Assembly (NCBI RefSeq): GCF_025024155.1
Contig: NW_026251778.1
Coordinates: 1 to 64,000, forward strand
DNA from: Gamsiella multidivaricata
Lineage: Eukaryota; Mortierellomycota; Mortierellomycetes; Mortierellales; Mortierellaceae
DNA: 64,000 bases
Direction of reading: 5' to 3'
Below are positions 1-14,321 of the stretch, one piece after another. Under the pieces are notes generated by a model. The model saw only the letters and a list, made by a program, of their open reading frames with translations. It had not been told where the DNA came from and searched no databases. Position 1 is the stretch's first letter, and every line of letters begins with the position of its first letter. Position numbers and translations under genes: made by a program.

Positions 1-1373
1 ATCTACAAACCCAGGCAACTTCACCCACGTCCGCAAAGATGCCACCTTTAATCACGTCTTTCTTCTATTTTATTCAGTTATTGAAGAATGCTTCCTTTGC
101 TGATTCCGTTCTTGAATCTATTGCCCCGGATGGCACCAATGAACTGCGTTCTCCTACGGGGTTATGCGACCAGAGCCGGGTTGTTAGATGGCCATGGTCA
201 AGGAAAAATAAGTTTGATGATACGGTTGTCCTATCGAACATGAAAGCGAGCAGTGGCTCCATCTTCTGCTCAAAAAGATACGGGAGGAGCCAGGAAAGGA
301 CAGAAACATTAAAGGAGGCGAATGACACGCGCAAAATAAAAAAAGAGGCCGGTATGAATCCTGTTGCCGCCTTATTGGGATTCCTCCTTAAAATAAAAGG
401 GAAATGCGGACTACGCGAGTAAAGAAAGAGAGCCCTTCTAGTATGGAAACATTAAAGGTGAATCATTTTAAGGCGGCGATGATTAGAAAAAAAGGCCTTT
501 GTGGATGTGGTTTTTAACAACGGTGGATAGCCCGGTTTCAACACAGCGCCTCTTGAACCTCTTTTCAGAGGCTGGATGGATGTGAGCGAACGCAACTTGC
601 CCTCCGCCTTCCGATTCGCTTAATTCTACCAGTCCCAGCATCTGTCCTTGTAGTCCGCTGACGTAGCGATGACCAGTTCTATGAGCTTTATGAGAATCAA
701 TGTATGCCAACAAGAGGTCCTCTTTATCCCTGCCTCATAACCACTTGCTTACATGAGCAACCGCCGCATGCGCCCAACATAGTCGCCTTGCGAAACGGTA
801 GTCTGAGATAGTGCGCGAAGGGTTCCTGCCCTGATGCCATATATCCGTAGATTCGTAGATTACGCGTCGAAATTGCTGGACTTCTTATAACGCACGCCAG
901 TTGTCCATTATTGTATCGTCTGTACGTTGCTCGTAGGAACCTTCCCTAGACAAGAATGAAGTGCCAGTCAAGATGGTAGTACAACATATGTTGTAAGTTG
1001 TTCCACGTGGTCTATGCTCTGGTCCTAATGCAACTAGTACCTTTCACTCGTAATGGACAGTGCGCAGAAAGCACGCGTGCACTTTACTATCATGAAGGGC
1101 GCCCGTCATTGGCTGAAGTTTGAGCAGTTTTCCTGATGGCTTGGTTGTTGACATTTTTTTTTTTTTATGCCTCGCCATGCTGCTTTGCCAACCTGCTCAC
1201 CCTTGCACTTCACACTTACACCTCGTACATCGCATCAGTCACTTCCTTCGCCATCGTCCGCTACTTCTGAGCCCTTTCTCTACGTCCTCCTGCTCTACTC
1301 TATCCACAGCTATTTGCACTTATCCCTGCACTTCTCACCTTTGCCCTTACCATATCTTTTACTACCTACCAAC
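1..1373. other. No recognised gene; leader of the downstream zinc-finger gene
   Basis: Open frames here (for example 39-422 on plus and 483-713 on minus) show no recognisable domain, no coherent splice pattern, and overlap one another on opposite strands, so I do not call them genes. From about 1240 to 1373 the plus strand is pyrimidine-rich (long C/T stretches), as fungal 5' leaders often are. I read this part as promoter and untranslated leader of the C2H2 gene starting at 1374. The first 40 bases could be the tail of an upstream gene, but nothing identifies it. Confidence 0.4.
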
Positions 1374-4300
1374 ATGATGCACACAGCAGCTATCGGAAGC
1401 TTTCCCAAGGACTTGTCCTTCACCAACACCAGCCATGCCTACCCTTCGCCCTCCCTCTCGCCTGTAACCACCTTCCGCACCACCATGGACTCCGTCTCGG
1501 CCGACAGTCAACGAGCGTCGTCTATCAAGAGCCTGATGGTCTCAATCCAACCCCCCGCCTCGCCACTCGACGCACTCGTTCTGGCACTTGAGGCCACTGT
1601 AGAGGAGATGAAGGAATGTAATGATCAGGACCAGCCATTTCGTGCATTGTCTACCTTGCAGGAGCAGGATGATGAAGAGGACCCTAATGCAACTGTGCCA
1701 TCTTCGCCGACGTTCTTCATGAAAAAGTCCTCGACGCTGCCCTCGTTGCACCAGCTGCCGAGCTTGGTGCTGCCTGAAGCAGCCACCTCGTCTCTACTGT
1801 CACTACCCTCTTCAGCTGACACTGTAGCTCCTATCCCTCCTGCAACCTTCAACTCACATTCCCCCTCCAGCTCTTCCGGACTGACGCCAAGCACCCATCC
1901 TGGACAGACCGCCAGCCGTCGCAAGATGTCTATTTGCAGCCAAGGGTCGATGGATTCATTGTCCTCGGCCAATTCGAGCGGAGAGCGCATCGAAACGCTC
2001 GTCTGCTCTGTCAGGAACTGCTCAAAGAAGTTTTATCAGGTCGCTCACCTGCGCATCCATGAGCGGTAAGTTTCTTCGTTCTATTCCCAGCATTACCCAC
2101 ATACGTTGCTGGACTAAACCAGATTACAGAATTTTTGTTCTATACCTCAAGAAATATCTAATTGGGCCTAATATGCCTGGTCTATGCTCAATGCTAAATA
2201 GGTGCCACACTGGGACGCGTCCTTTTGTAAGTCCCTCTCCCTACGTCTCTGGCCTATTCGTCGTGCTTTCTGTTCCTATGTTTCCTTCCTTCTGTACTCT
2301 GCTGCAAAGATTGAAATTCTGGACATGAAAATGGAGCGAAGAGAGAGAAAAGGACATGGGGCCCATTTTCGCCATGACGGAACTTTGGAATCAAAGACAC
2401 CTACGATCGAAAGGGGAGACTTGGCTTATTTTGGATGCACGCAACAACGGCGCCAGTACGCGAACCTCACTGGTCCACTTGTTTTTGGCCGCACTTGTCC
2501 TGATAAAGAAGCATACTCCCGACCAGTGAGCCCGCCTGGCGCCTAAGCCCGACAGATGGACGGATGATATCTTTTTTTTCGCGAAAAAAGATCATGTCAA
2601 GCGCGTCTTGATCTCTTTCCCAAGGCCGGTGAAGGAGCCCTCCACTCTTTCAGTAGGGTGAAATGAGCACAATCTGCTTATGCCCCCCAGACGATGTGAA
2701 GCCAGTCTCCCGCTCTGCTAGCCCAGTAGCCATTGCGCCTACTGATTCCTAAGTATCCCTGGTTTGCGAGATGTGATGAGAAAAAGGAGGCCCCGAATTT
2801 GACGGACACTTGACAGCTCTTTTCTGGCCATTATTTCTATCGTTTGGGTTTGCACTTCAACGATCTCCTCTTTCCTTTTATTTCATTATACATGGGATGC
2901 TTTACATTACACTTTTGTTCTTTCTTCATTCCCACGTTTAATTTTCTTGATGAATGCATGGAATTTGAGGAGCTTCTGCTCGCGAGCACCACAGCATGTT
3001 TACCACACTACATCGACCGTGATGAAAAGTTGGTACAACCGTCAGCGCGAGCACAGCATTTACTCAAAACCTTGGGAGCGTTAGAAAGGAAGAACGATTA
3101 TGAAGAGAAGATTAAGAAGGACGAGAGATAAACAAGAAGAAGAGCTAATGGAAAGGTGCAGGATGAGTGCGTCTCATGATGCACTTATCGATCTCACTTT
3201 GATATATGCTCCACTTTTATGTCCTCTCTTCTTTCTATCATTCTCGAGTTGTTTTTTTGATTCCTCTCAAGAAATGTTTGACGAACGTATTCAGATTTTG
3301 ACGACTCACGGTCTTTTCCTCTCTCTACTTTTTCCAATATTGGAAAACAACCATTGGGATTTGCTTGTTCCATAATTTTGTCCGCATCCTTTATTGCTGT
3401 TGGGGAACTTGCGTTTTGCTTCTGGCCTTGCTATCTGCTGTTGGCTTGTGACCCTATTGCACCCGATTTGATATTTTGGCTGGTTGGGGCTGTTGGTTCT
3501 CTGCGCTGTCGCTTTGTGTGCAAACCCACACAACTCTTGTGCTTTGTTACCTCATATCTTGGCCTCCTTTCAACCATGTCACCAAACCACCTGCACTGGT
3601 GTACTGGTATTGCGTGGATGGTTCCTCGGTGATGGGCTGCTGGCTGCATTGGACGGGTACATGTCTCTGTTTGCTTGGTATGGTCTGTTTTATGTTATCT
3701 AGGTCTGCCGATATGATGGATGCGAACGATCCTTTACACAACTCGGAAATCTGAAGGTATGATCTTTCAAATCGGCTGCAAAGAAAAGCGGCAGCGAACA
3801 CCATTGTGCAGTTGTATTGACCAATTGAGGCTGGCTTCGATTAGACCCACGAGCGAAAGCACACAGGCGAGCGACCATTCAAGTGCCCTTACCCCGGATG
3901 CGACAAGACCTTTACCCAGCTTGGCAATCTCAAGACACACGAACGCATTCATGACGAAGTCAAGCCTTTCATGTGCCGCCTTACTGGATGCGGCAAGACC
4001 TTTAGCCAACTCGGAAATTTGAAGGTAAGCACTGCTTTATGAACAGCTCTAAAAAAAGGTTTACTATTCTTTGCTCATTGGCTGTTCTTTTTATCTTATT
4101 CGTCTTTTTCGTCTTTTATGCTTGATAGACGCACACGGCCAAGATGCACCCTGACATGAGTATCAGCGATGAGGAAATGGCTATCAAAAGCGCCACGAGC
4201 CCTTCTCACTCTGCGCAGGACCGTACCGAACGCTCTACACAGACACATCGGATCAAAGAACAAGGACATCGACAAGTAATCGCTTACTTCAACCCGTATC

Positions 4301-4434
4301 AACGTCGTCCCATCCATCCTCAACGTTCAGAAAGGGACGTGTTGATCAAAGACATCAGTACGATACTTCAGCACCAGGAGCGTGCTCTTGATCTGGCGCT
4401 GGGAAGCGAGTTATCAGACGATATGGAGGAGTAG
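1374..4434 (+). CDS. C2H2 zinc-finger protein with four tandem fingers
   Basis: Probable nuclear sequence-specific DNA-binding factor; targets unknown. Exons: 1374-2065, 2202-2226, 3703-3756, 3845-4024, 4129-4434 (418 aa). Residues 1 to about 210 are Ser/Pro/Thr-rich and probably disordered. Four fingers follow at about residues 211-324. Each has Cys-x4-Cys, twelve residues, then His-x3/4-His. Fingers 2-4 share an almost identical F-[TS]-Q-L-G-N-L-K-T-H core, and linkers HTGTRPF and HTGERPF are visible. Finger 1 ends in exon 1 (HLRIHER); its last His and the linker come from a 25-nt microexon that restores the reading frame, which strongly supports the model. The ATG at 1374 was preferred to the in-frame ATG at 1167 because 1240-1373 looks like pyrimidine-rich leader. 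Intron 2 (2227-3702) is unusually long at 1476 nt. Paralogue identity within the fungal C2H2 family cannot be assigned. Confidence 0.85.
2568..2592. repeat. AT-rich palindrome inside the long intron
   Basis: The core TTTTTTCGCGAAAAAA at 2574-2589 is a perfect 16-bp palindrome. It is extended by ATC on the left and GAT on the right with a two-T bulge. It lies in the 1476-nt intron of the C2H2 gene. A protein-binding site or cruciform is possible; chance cannot be excluded because T-runs are common in this genome. Confidence 0.4.
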
Positions 4435-4586
4435 AGTCGGCCAGGACCAGTGATTTTTTCTTAGCTGTTCTCGTTTTATTGCGCTTCCCTTCTGTTGTTC
4501 ATATTTACCCTGTATTGTACTTGTAGTTATGCATATTGCTTCGTTCTTTCCTCTCATATTCCGCACCCCCTTCCTGTAAACCATCC

Positions 4587-4592
4587 AATAAA
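4587..4592 (+). terminator. Polyadenylation signal AATAAA
   Basis: Canonical hexamer 153 nt after the stop of the C2H2 gene and 96 nt before the next start, so it fits the 3' end of the C2H2 transcript. Confidence 0.5.
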
Positions 4593-4687
4593 TGTAGCGT
4601 GACTGTTCAGATTAAAATGAAAACACTTAAGAAAAAGAAAAGACAAGAAGGCACTCTTGCTTCATTCCACCAAACGACAATGATACC

Positions 4688-7600
4688 ATGCACCGACGCT
4701 ATCGACACGGTGTAGCTGCTGCACCACTGGCGTGGCCTGGCAGGAACGAACAGCATGCAGGAATACTCGATTTTGGCATCCTTGGTGGGGCCTCATTTGA
4801 CCCGCACAAGCAGAGCTGGGCCTTTGCACGAGAAATGGAAGGTTCGCACATTATACAACGATTCGTCTTTCACCTTATAAGCGAGCAGTACCTACCAGCA
4901 AAGCGCAGACATGCTTGTATTGCGTCCTGTCGTACAAAGCTAGTGTGAGTAGAAGAATCGAAACTAACCGGGATCTATCATTAATTATTCTCCAGAGTTT
5001 GTTTATTGCCGGGCTTCGCCTTTGACACAAATGCTACCACGAGCACGACGATGGGAACCTAGGGAGGCAGAGAGATGGCCGCAGGAACGCACAATGATGT
5101 CGATTCCCAATGATTTTAGCCGGTCCAACGCCAACGTATGTATCTTCATCCGGTTATGCTGCACTGGTGCTCGTAGCTCAATAGCTAATTTTTTTCTTTT
5201 CGCTCGAGTAGGTCCGATACCTGGAGTCTGAGATGATGGGTGACGAGACCTTTACTTATATCCCCCTCCTCGAGGAAATCATCTCAGAGTCGCAATACCA
5301 TGAGTACAGTTTGTCATACTACGATCCGTTCGTGGGTAATCTTTGCGCTGCAGGAATGTTTGTGGGAGTGCCTGTGATCGCAGCACCACATGGACCTAGA
5401 GGAGCCGATCTGGCGATTTCACTCATCCAACACAAACCGAAACAGCAGCCTCCGTACAACATTCTTGCGCCACGATCAGCTCTGGCCTCTTTTCCCTCAC
5501 CAATCTGCCAGATCGCCACGCCCGCCCCCCAAATACAAGCATCAGAACTTGATGGTACGTCTATATTACGTCGCACGCAGTGTGAGAACTTTTCTGGGCA
5601 GAAAGCAGGAGCGTACTATACTCAACAATATTCACGTAAGAATTGCATTGCAATACCCCTTCACCATCATGAATAGAGCAAATTTTGGTCCGCACAATGG
5701 AGTCGGTCACCATCTTTGCAGCATCACCTAACGTACCTAGAGCAATCTCCAGGATGGAATCCAGCTTCGTGGACATCATTGCTCAAATACCCGCTACTCC
5801 GCCTCAATGTACAGATGTGACGATCCATGCAGCCATATCTCCATTTTCACCAAATATATATGCACTGATTGGCGATCGCGGGCGGGTCGCACTTTGGACG
5901 CGACCCATGGTATCGTCTTCCATGTCAAGTCATACTGATGAAGACGATAGTGACAACGGCGATGGAGCACATCGGCGACAACATAGTAAGGGGTTCAGGA
6001 GGAGGATAAGTCAGGACTTTTCTGGAGCTAGCCTACAGATTGAGACTTCAAAGTTTTCAGCATCGGCGGGGACATCCGAGGTTTTGGTCGTCAGGAAAGA
6101 GGATGCGAAGAGGAATGACGACCCTTGGAGGACTTGTACATGGGGCGTTCATCCCAACCAGTTGATCGTCGCATCGAGGGGCAGCATGGACTTGGTTGAC
6201 CTCAGGGTATGTGTCAGACGGTTGGGAAATGACAAAGCGAACTAATCGTCAGCCTATGGATATCCAACATGAAAGGGCACGACTAACTGATTTCCACTTT
6301 ATCTTCGAATTAGACTAAAGCTGTCCAGACATGTCTTTTCGAGCCGAGGAATAGAGAAACCATTCGGGCTATTCAGGAGGATGCCAAGCTTCTTCTGGCA
6401 CCATTTCAGACCTATATCGCCACTTCACACCAAATTGCATGTATTGACCAGCGATTCGCAAAGAGACCCGTTATGTCCTGGGCACATCAGATGGACCGCT
6501 ATATGCCTTGTGGTATTAAAGCTATGGATCTGATATCGAACGGCGGCAAATATTGTACGTTTGTTTCGTACTTGGGAACAGGAAACCGATGGTTAGTATC
6601 TTAGTTGCGACATCTACTGACGCGTAGCTTGGTTACCATACCATTTTTTTTATTTCATTTTGTTTTTTTAATTTTATTTTTTTAGCGACAGTATTAATAT
6701 GGAACGAACGAGATGCTGATATTGTTGCATACAATGTCTCACTCGGATCCGATGAGCGTGGTCCGGAGCCCATGATTATGCAAGGCCGGGCACAGGAATT
6801 ACCATCGTTTCATTCACATACTCAATATACCAACTCCAGCTCACTAAGAGACCCCCAGAAGCGGGCACAATTTACATACCGCCCTAACCATCAGCTCCAG
6901 CAGGCGACCAAACCACCCCTACGAGGACTTGCGGTGCTTCCAGATTCTATACTTGCGGAGAAGGACGAGGAGGACGACCAGCTTGTGGATCACGATGTTT
7001 CAGCCATGGGAAAAAAGAGCGTGTCGAGATTCTCGTTGGTCCAGTATGCATATACGGGTGCAGTGTATGCTCAGGAGATCGTGTTGAGGACAAAGCAGGA
7101 GATTGAGGCCGCGGGAAGCGATGTTCCAAAAGATTCAATCCTGGGCACAAACCTCAACCAGGATTCAGCACCCGATATCGATTCAGCAAACACGACATCA
7201 TTCAAACTTGTTCAAGATCTGATTGCGAATCAATTTGAGGAGGATGAGATAGTGAAGGCGCTTCTAGAAGCGCCAAAAGGAAATACTATGGTCCGGAAAC
7301 AAAAGGATGAGGAAGCGCAAAAGCTGGCGGACGATGAGAAGTTTGAAGCTCCAGAGGTACATTTACATCGCAATGCGGATCAGAGACCGCTGCTGAAGAA
7401 GCTAAAGGAATTACTACTAGTGGATCCAGAGGTCCAGGACAACAGGGATGATCGGGATATTGAGGCTATGGTGGATAAGGCCATGGATTTCATCGGGAGT
7501 ATGGCCTCACCTAATTCAATGTAAGTTCTGTGTGGATTCTTGGAGCTGGGCGAGGAGAATACAAGAGTGATGGTACATATTATTTACACTCATTATTTAT

Positions 7601-8998
7601 GTTTGTAGGCTTAAGATTATGCATGCGATCGGGTGCGATAGATGGTCGACAGACGAAAGGAGTAGGATCGCACAACTGGTCGAGGAGAACATCGAGCTCG
7701 AACCGTTCGCGACTACAGACAAAGGAGAGATTGTCCAACGCAGGATCCAGAGGACTTGGCCGATTTTAGGCGGCAAGGTCAACGAACTGTTACGAGGGAC
7801 AGCTCTCACGTTGCAGACCCTCACAGAGTTTCTTGCTGATATGTACCCTCTTCCGGAAGGGAGAGCACTGGGACCGGAGCAAGGCAGCGACGGACCATCA
7901 CTTACAAGTCTTCTGGAGAATCTCAGCATCCCGTCGAACCAAATATCTTTGGAGCTTATGGACGCAATGCAGGATCTGGAACAAGAACACCAACGAGGCG
8001 TTATATGGCCCACGCAGGAGTCTCGGATGATCCGATCCAATACAATACGTCGGCTGGCTCAGGAGCTACTATTGTCGGGTATAGTCGTTGTCCAGTCAAT
8101 CGAGCCGTATACTACTAATGGCCAGGAAGCAACCTCATCGGCCCAGGAATACCCGACATTCCAATATCTGTTCCAGAGCGCGAAGAAGCCGCCAAAGGTC
8201 ATCTTGTCGAAAGTATGCAAGGAGATTCTCAGCGACTGGAATGTGGGCGAGGATGTCACAAAGTACGCGTATCGACTGCCGGAGAGGATGACCAATCTTG
8301 TTCGACAGGAAAGCGATGCCGAGGACGTGGATGAGGAAGAGATCAAGGAGCGTAACGAGCGGTTGCTAGAATTGCGGCGAAAGCGTGAGCAGCGCGAGAT
8401 CAAGATCTTGGCGGCACGCAAGAACGACCACGGGTATAATACCAGTGCAGGAGGATCTGCTTCCCAGCCCGCTGGAATCGTCACGAGCATGTTTGACTCG
8501 AGTCCGTTTGGAGAGGCAGATGATGATGGTATGTTTTCTATGCCGACCGTCATCTCGGCCTCGCAGCCCGTATCAAACGTTAGGGCTGGACTGACACCAC
8601 AACGGACTAAGCCCAAGGTGGTGCCGCCCATGAAGCCAGTATTTTCAGCATCGCAACCCAATATGGTATCAGCAACGACAGAGAGAATGCCACATCCGCA
8701 TGGTGTGCGACCCATGCCGTCGCATGATATTTCGTTTCAGTCAGTCAGTTTTGCTCAGAGCGAGGACTGGGAGGCGACATTGTCAATGGAGGACCGAACG
8801 CAGGCTGTTTCATGGAGCCAGGATTTTGGTACAGATCTCAGTCAGAGCGAGAGCGTGGGTTTAAGCCAGGACGCAGGGGGGGCGATGTGGAGCGCGAGCC
8901 AGCCTGTACGGGGAAACTTTGCGAATCGGAAGGTGGTTGCTGGATCAGGGTCTGGACAGGCAAAGAAGAAAAAGAAGCCGCGGTCGCAAGGATTTTAG
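4688..8998 (+). CDS. RRN6-like RNA polymerase I initiation factor subunit
   Basis: Likely subunit of the core factor/SL1-type complex that recruits RNA polymerase I to rDNA promoters (nucleolus). Proposed exons: 4688-4942, 4998-5135, 5212-5554, 5677-6206, 6314-6554, 6686-7520, 7609-8998 (about 1243 aa). Family signs: N-terminal LDFGILGGASFDP; propeller-like segments such as HPNQLIVASRGSMDLVDLR and VLIWNERDADIVAYN; a long acidic/helical middle; and a C-terminal tail with repeated A-S-Q-P and S-Q motifs ending in a K-rich stretch (QAKKKKKPRSQGF), as in fungal Rrn6 proteins. Phases agree from exon 3 onward. The junction between exons 1 and 2 is uncertain: two frames of 4998-5060 both look coding, and the chosen one needs a GTGTGA donor. 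Somewhat longer than yeast Rrn6. TAF1C would be the animal equivalent. Confidence 0.75.
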
Positions 8999-9362
8999 AA
9001 GGGGCATTTGTCATGAGTCCTTTTTTTTTTTTGCATTTTAATCTTGTACATTACTAGGCGTAGCTCTTAATTGCATGCTGCAGTCTGCATGTTCAATAGA
9101 AACGACAATAGAAAGTAGAAAGTGGAATATGAAGAGATGATGAACACCCAGATGTAGCTCGCTCGGGTTCTTCGTCCCGAAAATAGGAATCGTTTGATTT
9201 TAAAATCTGCAAGGCTCAAGTCCAAAAGTGCTGCCTGTTCCCGACAAGGGCAATTCAACCCTACCACCTCCACCTCCAATGTTTCGATTTAAAGTATGAA
9301 CGAGACGTACAAGAAAAATTGCCACAATGGATGGAGCGCGGTGCTATGGAGCTGTTACTCAT

Positions 9363-10567
9363 TCAAAAAGAGGTTGATTTAGGCCTCGAGATATATATAT
9401 AGCAATGGCTGAAGGGGCAACACTGGAGGAGAATACTTTCTGGTACTACGGCAGTCAGTGAAGGCATAACGCGCGTCGGTTCTCTCCATTTACAACAGCT
9501 CTCTCCAAGAGAGGAGGACTCAGGAGCAGCACTCTTGATGGCTGCGCACAGGTCGATATAGACGACCATACCCTTGAGGAACAACGCAGTGTTCACATTT
9601 GTATTGGTGAAAGTTCCAGAGTTGATAAGATACTTCTTACGGATCGCGTCGGCTTTCTCCGAAATGAAATCCTGTTTGTGGCTCCCGGTGAAAATTCTTC
9701 ACCAGGTCTCCCTCAAACGATGCCAAGCTTTCAGTCCCCAGCCTCAACCTGCCATGACCGCTTGACCATTGCGTCAAAAGTGTTCCTCAGATGAAAGAGC
9801 TGCATCACAGGAATCGCACATTTTAGCCGGTCGAAACGCGTAGTGTCCATTGCACGCAATTCCTGCAACGACCTGACCCTGGATACAGTGAGTTGGTCCC
9901 CCCTGCAATAGTAATCCTTCTTATGCTGTCGAACCAATCCTCTGGCAAGTCGAATATATTCCTCATGATTGTCTCAATGATCCGGAGATTGCCCTCCAGG
10001 CCCGATTGGTCGATTTTCATTGCAGGTTGCGGGGATGATGCTGTTTTCCTGACGAATAGACACTCTATTGTTGAAATACAGGTTGAGTGTTGTCCGTTTA
10101 AGTGACCATGTCGCTGCAAGATGTCGAATAGATAAAAGTGGGAGACAGATGTTCTTGAAATATTGGCAGTTCTTGACATCGGGCGCGAAATCTCTGGTAC
10201 TGGGCGGGGGCGCGCGGACCCTGCACTGGGTCTTCACTGCCAAAGGTTCTGGCCGACCACAGTGATTGCGGTGGTCCCGTTCTCGAAGATATCGATATCG
10301 TGCATCCATTTGGTGATATTTCCGATCCGGAAGGTTCGTATTATCGTAAACCAGAAGCCAATGTTGATTCAAAATTGCGGACCGAGACCTCCTTGAGGGT
10401 AGTACAAATCGTCTGATGCGACACGGGTAAGTGAGCATCGTTGAGCGGGTTGATAACGCGCTTTTCACATCCCAGGCTGGTATAAATACAGCTCCATCAT
10501 CCTCTGCAGATAATTCGAATTTTGATTCTCCGGAAAATACCAGCATGCCGCCAATGGTTGCGATCAA
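9363..10567 (-). pseudogene. Decayed DUF6589-type coding sequence
   Basis: Several minus-strand fragments in different frames line up in order as one broken protein. Pieces include DIFENGTTAITVVGQNLW near 10300, LEGNLRIIETIMRNIFDLP near 9980, GDQLTVSRVRSLQELRA near 9880, VMQLFHLRNTFDAMVKRSW near 9790, and FTNTNVNTALFLKGM near 9580. The NGTTA and GDQLTV-R-R signatures are what I recall for DUF6589, a family expanded in fungi and often found in repeats; its function is not known. Frameshifts and stops (for example TGA after the Trp codon near 9698) mean no full protein can be made. The relic may extend to about 11200, where further minus-strand fragments occur. Family assignment is from memory. 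Confidence 0.5.
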
Positions 10568-10867
10568 GGAAGAGTCGGCGGCTTCCTAATCCACTCAAGA
10601 TTCGTACGAGGTAGGATGCATAAACTCTTTGACGTGAAATATTTTTGGCTGAGTGTCTGAAGTCCGGATCCTCCGCGAGTTTCTTGATTTCGGTTTTCGA
10701 TCGCTTGGTGACGACTTCCGCGGCGGCCTCGGTGAAGGGCGACCTCGGTGAAGGATTTGTGGAACAGGTATAGCGGTTTATTTGAGAATGATGTCATAGT
10801 CGTAAGAATGCTTCGCCCAATTTCTTGAGCATTCCAGCGCTGCTTGCTGAGCCATATCCTTCGCATA

Positions 10868-12248
10868 TAATAGCTTTTCGAACGTGGGGTCAGATAAAAA
10901 TCATCATCGAATAAACCACTGAGTCAACCCTAGAATCTCTTGACCGCTCCGACCCAGTGATTGTTTGCAATTTGTCGTTACGAGTGTTCCGAGGCTCCTG
11001 GTCCCAGCACTGGACAATGGCAGAAGGACCATCCAAATATGATGTCTGATGTCTGCGTTTATGGGTTTGAAAGCAGCCAACAAAAACGAATGAAGCGTGT
11101 CCTTCTGCGATTTCAGTAAAGTAGAAAGGGGTCGTCTGAAGCATATCGCAGTTTCTGCCCAGTATTGTATGTTTCGCGGGTGAAGTCGCACTAGGACATA
11201 TTCTGAAGGACGTTAAGGAGCAGCAGAGATGGATGCGGGCTGTGACAAAAGGAGAGAGCTGAAAAGATGTGGGGAATGTGGAGGAAGAGCTGAGGGTTAT
11301 GAGAGTGAATCAATTCAGGAACAGGGGGGGGGTTGGAACCTTGCAGACTTTAGAATGTGTGTTAACAGCCTTCAGGACTTGCTGGAAATTTACCCGCAAT
11401 CGCCTTCTTTCAGAGAAGCCTCGAGTCCTCGCCAATAAGTGCTAGCACCAATAGTTTTAGAATAGACATTCAATTCAAAAGCTCACCAAAGCCACAATTT
11501 CCACTTTTTTTTGTTCCCCAAAGCCGATGGTCCAGGAGGATCTTATATTTTTAGAATAAGAAATCAATTCAAAAAGATTTTTGGCCAAATTTTGTTCCCC
11601 CGCACAATTTGCATGTAAACGACCGGGACATGAATGCGTGGACACGTCTATTCCTGCTGAATCATCCAAACGCGACGATCAAGTCTGCAGTCCACGCAAG
11701 ACCACCACAGAACTCCTTAACCTCTCTCCAAGGAGAAGCGCGCGATTCGTTTCTGTCTCACTCCCTTCGCAATACGCTGGCTGACCTTTAGCAACCCCCC
11801 CACCCGCAACATATCCTCCTTTGGTACCTCTCCTCTTGGATATAGGATGTTTCCCCCTCATCGCCATGCTGGAACTCGTACGAATATATCCCCCAGACGC
11901 GGCGTCTATGCTGTCACTTCATCATTCAAAACCAAGATATTGACACCGGAACTGCCTCATCCGACCAAGGACAATCTATTTCTGACCACCGAACCTCCTA
12001 GACTACACGTAGCAGTTTGAGAGGGCCGGGGCCGAGCCTACATTGCTCCGAAGGCCTTCTGGGCTTTGACCTCTTGCGAATGTGTTTAAAGTTCGTCCCT
12101 GGCTTCAAGCTTATTTTTTTTTGTCTCTTTCCTTCCTTCTTTCTTCCTATCAACACCTCATTCATATCTTTTCTTTCCACGCTCCTCATTTACTTATTGC
12201 AACCCAACACTCACATCTTCTCGCTTCTCCCCCTCGCAATCGCTATTC
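10868..12248. other. Gene-poor stretch and FUR1 upstream region
   Basis: Short frames on both strands show no recognisable domain. Minus-strand fragments at 10904-11191 may be the 5' part of the DUF6589-type relic. From about 12100 to 12248 the plus strand is C/T-rich and leads into the first ATG of the uracil phosphoribosyltransferase gene, so it is probably that gene's leader. Confidence 0.4.
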
Positions 12249-13895
<1,647 letters not shown>

Positions 13896-14321
13896 ACGAA
13901 GGAGGGACGGCATGGCAGAGGGGAAGGAGACGGGAGGAGAGGAGGATTAGTAAATGTGTATCCATGTAGAGATGATGTATGTAGCTGGTGTGTTACGGAC
14001 AGCATGCACAATAAATTGCCTAGTGGACATGATGGACTTGGAAGTACTTGGAAGTGGTACGGCGCAACGCGTGTTGGGTCCAATTGCTGCCTGAAAGGGG
14101 GGCGGAATGAATTGGTGGCAACCGCAAAAAGAAAATAACGAGGCTGTAGATCTCACGTGTGGGGACGAAGGCGCGAGATAACCTTATTTCGACACGATAC
14201 CTTGCACACCGCTTCCATATTTCTCCATCGCCTTTTTTTTTCATTCTTCTTCTTCTCTCTTCTTAGATCTTCCTACTCCATTCCATACTCCACACCGACA
14301 TTCCTCTGCATTCCATTCCTC
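13896..14321. promoter_or_regulatory. Spacer between FUR1 and choline kinase
   Basis: Contains the 3' untranslated region of the uracil phosphoribosyltransferase gene, including an AATAAA at 14010-14015, then the upstream region of the choline kinase gene, which is C/T-rich from about 14225 to 14321. No gene seen. Confidence 0.5.
14010..14015 (+). terminator. Polyadenylation signal AATAAA
   Basis: Canonical hexamer 115 nt downstream of the stop codon of the uracil phosphoribosyltransferase gene. Confidence 0.5.

Noticed and set aside
39..422. 127-aa plus frame near the window start
   Set aside because: No recognisable domain, overlapped by a frame on the other strand, and no splice or poly(A) context.
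1167..1373. Upstream in-frame ATG extending the C2H2 gene by 69 residues
   Set aside because: The extension is translated from C/T-rich leader-like DNA and has no conserved content; the MM start at 1374 is more likely.
8059..8715. 218-aa minus frame inside the RRN6-like last exon
   Set aside because: It is antisense to strongly supported coding sequence with matching family motifs.
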